DNA from: JBCDBY01 sp039182715
GTDB taxonomy: Bacteria > Planctomycetota > PLA2
Direction: 5' to 3'
Assembly (NCBI GenBank): GCA_039182715.1
Contig: JBCDBY010000290.1
Location: 1-5,887 of the forward strand
Length of the DNA stretch: 5,887 nt
The notes below the pieces were generated by a model. It saw only the letters and a program-made list of their open reading frames with translations. It was not told the DNA's origin and searched no databases. Below are positions 5,836 to 5,887 of this stretch, piece by piece (positions within the stretch are counted from its first letter, which is position 1; each line of letters begins with the position of its first letter). Position numbers and translations under genes: made by a program.

Positions 5836-5887
5836 CCGAAATACCGACTGTTACCGAGCCGGGTTCAATTCTCCCGCTATTCGAGAA
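5836..5887. other. Noncoding right-edge segment with lower GC
   Basis: The last 52 nt contain no ORF start with support. GC drops to about 52% (27 of 52), well below the coding regions. CGGG (5860-5863) and CCCG (5873-5876) could form a 4-bp stem around an AT-rich loop, too weak to call a terminator with confidence. It may hold the end of the operon or the promoter of a gene beyond the window. Confidence 0.4.

Noticed and set aside
5856..5887. GGGTTCAATTCTCCC near the right edge, resembling a tRNA or tmRNA T-arm.
   Set aside because: With a 7-nt T-loop only three of the five T-stem pairs form, no D-arm or matching acceptor stem is found upstream, and the 5' part would lie in the DUF2017 coding region.

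Overview
The window is uniformly GC-rich, densely packed bacterial chromosome. The best lineage markers are at the right end. The ClpS protein has the actinobacterial flavour (NDPVTLMSYV, LFGY, KLHAA, LMATM), and it is followed directly by a DUF2017-type gene, an arrangement known from Actinomycetota. A high-GC actinomycete is the most likely source. A deep class such as Thermoleophilia would fit the secreted PQQ-like propeller proteins and the class II ribonucleotide reductase, but that finer placement is inference from memory of the families and cannot be proven from this window.

Layout, left to right. (1) Positions 1-2148, plus strand: two tandem, same-frame paralogues encoding PQQ-like beta-propeller proteins. 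The first is cut by the left window edge (about 86 N-terminal residues missing by comparison with the second). The second is complete and has a hydrophobic N-terminal export signal. They are roughly 60% identical by eye and share a perfect 45-nt block. (2) Positions 2176-4116, minus strand: nrdJ, a complete and compact adenosylcobalamin-dependent ribonucleotide reductase, convergent with the propeller pair. (3) Positions 4131-5835, plus strand: a tightly overlapping three-gene set, pfkB-like sugar kinase, clpS, and a DUF2017 gene. The stop/start overlaps are 4 nt and 1 nt (4 nt if the DUF2017 gene uses a GTG), which suggests translational coupling. (4) Positions 5836-5887: a short noncoding tail with lower GC (about 52%) and no gene.

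Functionally the window joins unrelated housekeeping themes: extracytoplasmic propellers, deoxynucleotide supply, sugar phosphorylation, and N-end-rule protein degradation. The divergent nrdJ and pfkB genes have only 14 nt between their start codons, so their expression signals must overlap each other or lie inside coding sequence. I found no mobile element, CRISPR array, RNA gene, prophage or defence system. The region looks ordinary; the most noteworthy points are the paralogue array, the crowded divergent start region, and the pfkB-clpS-DUF2017 coupling.
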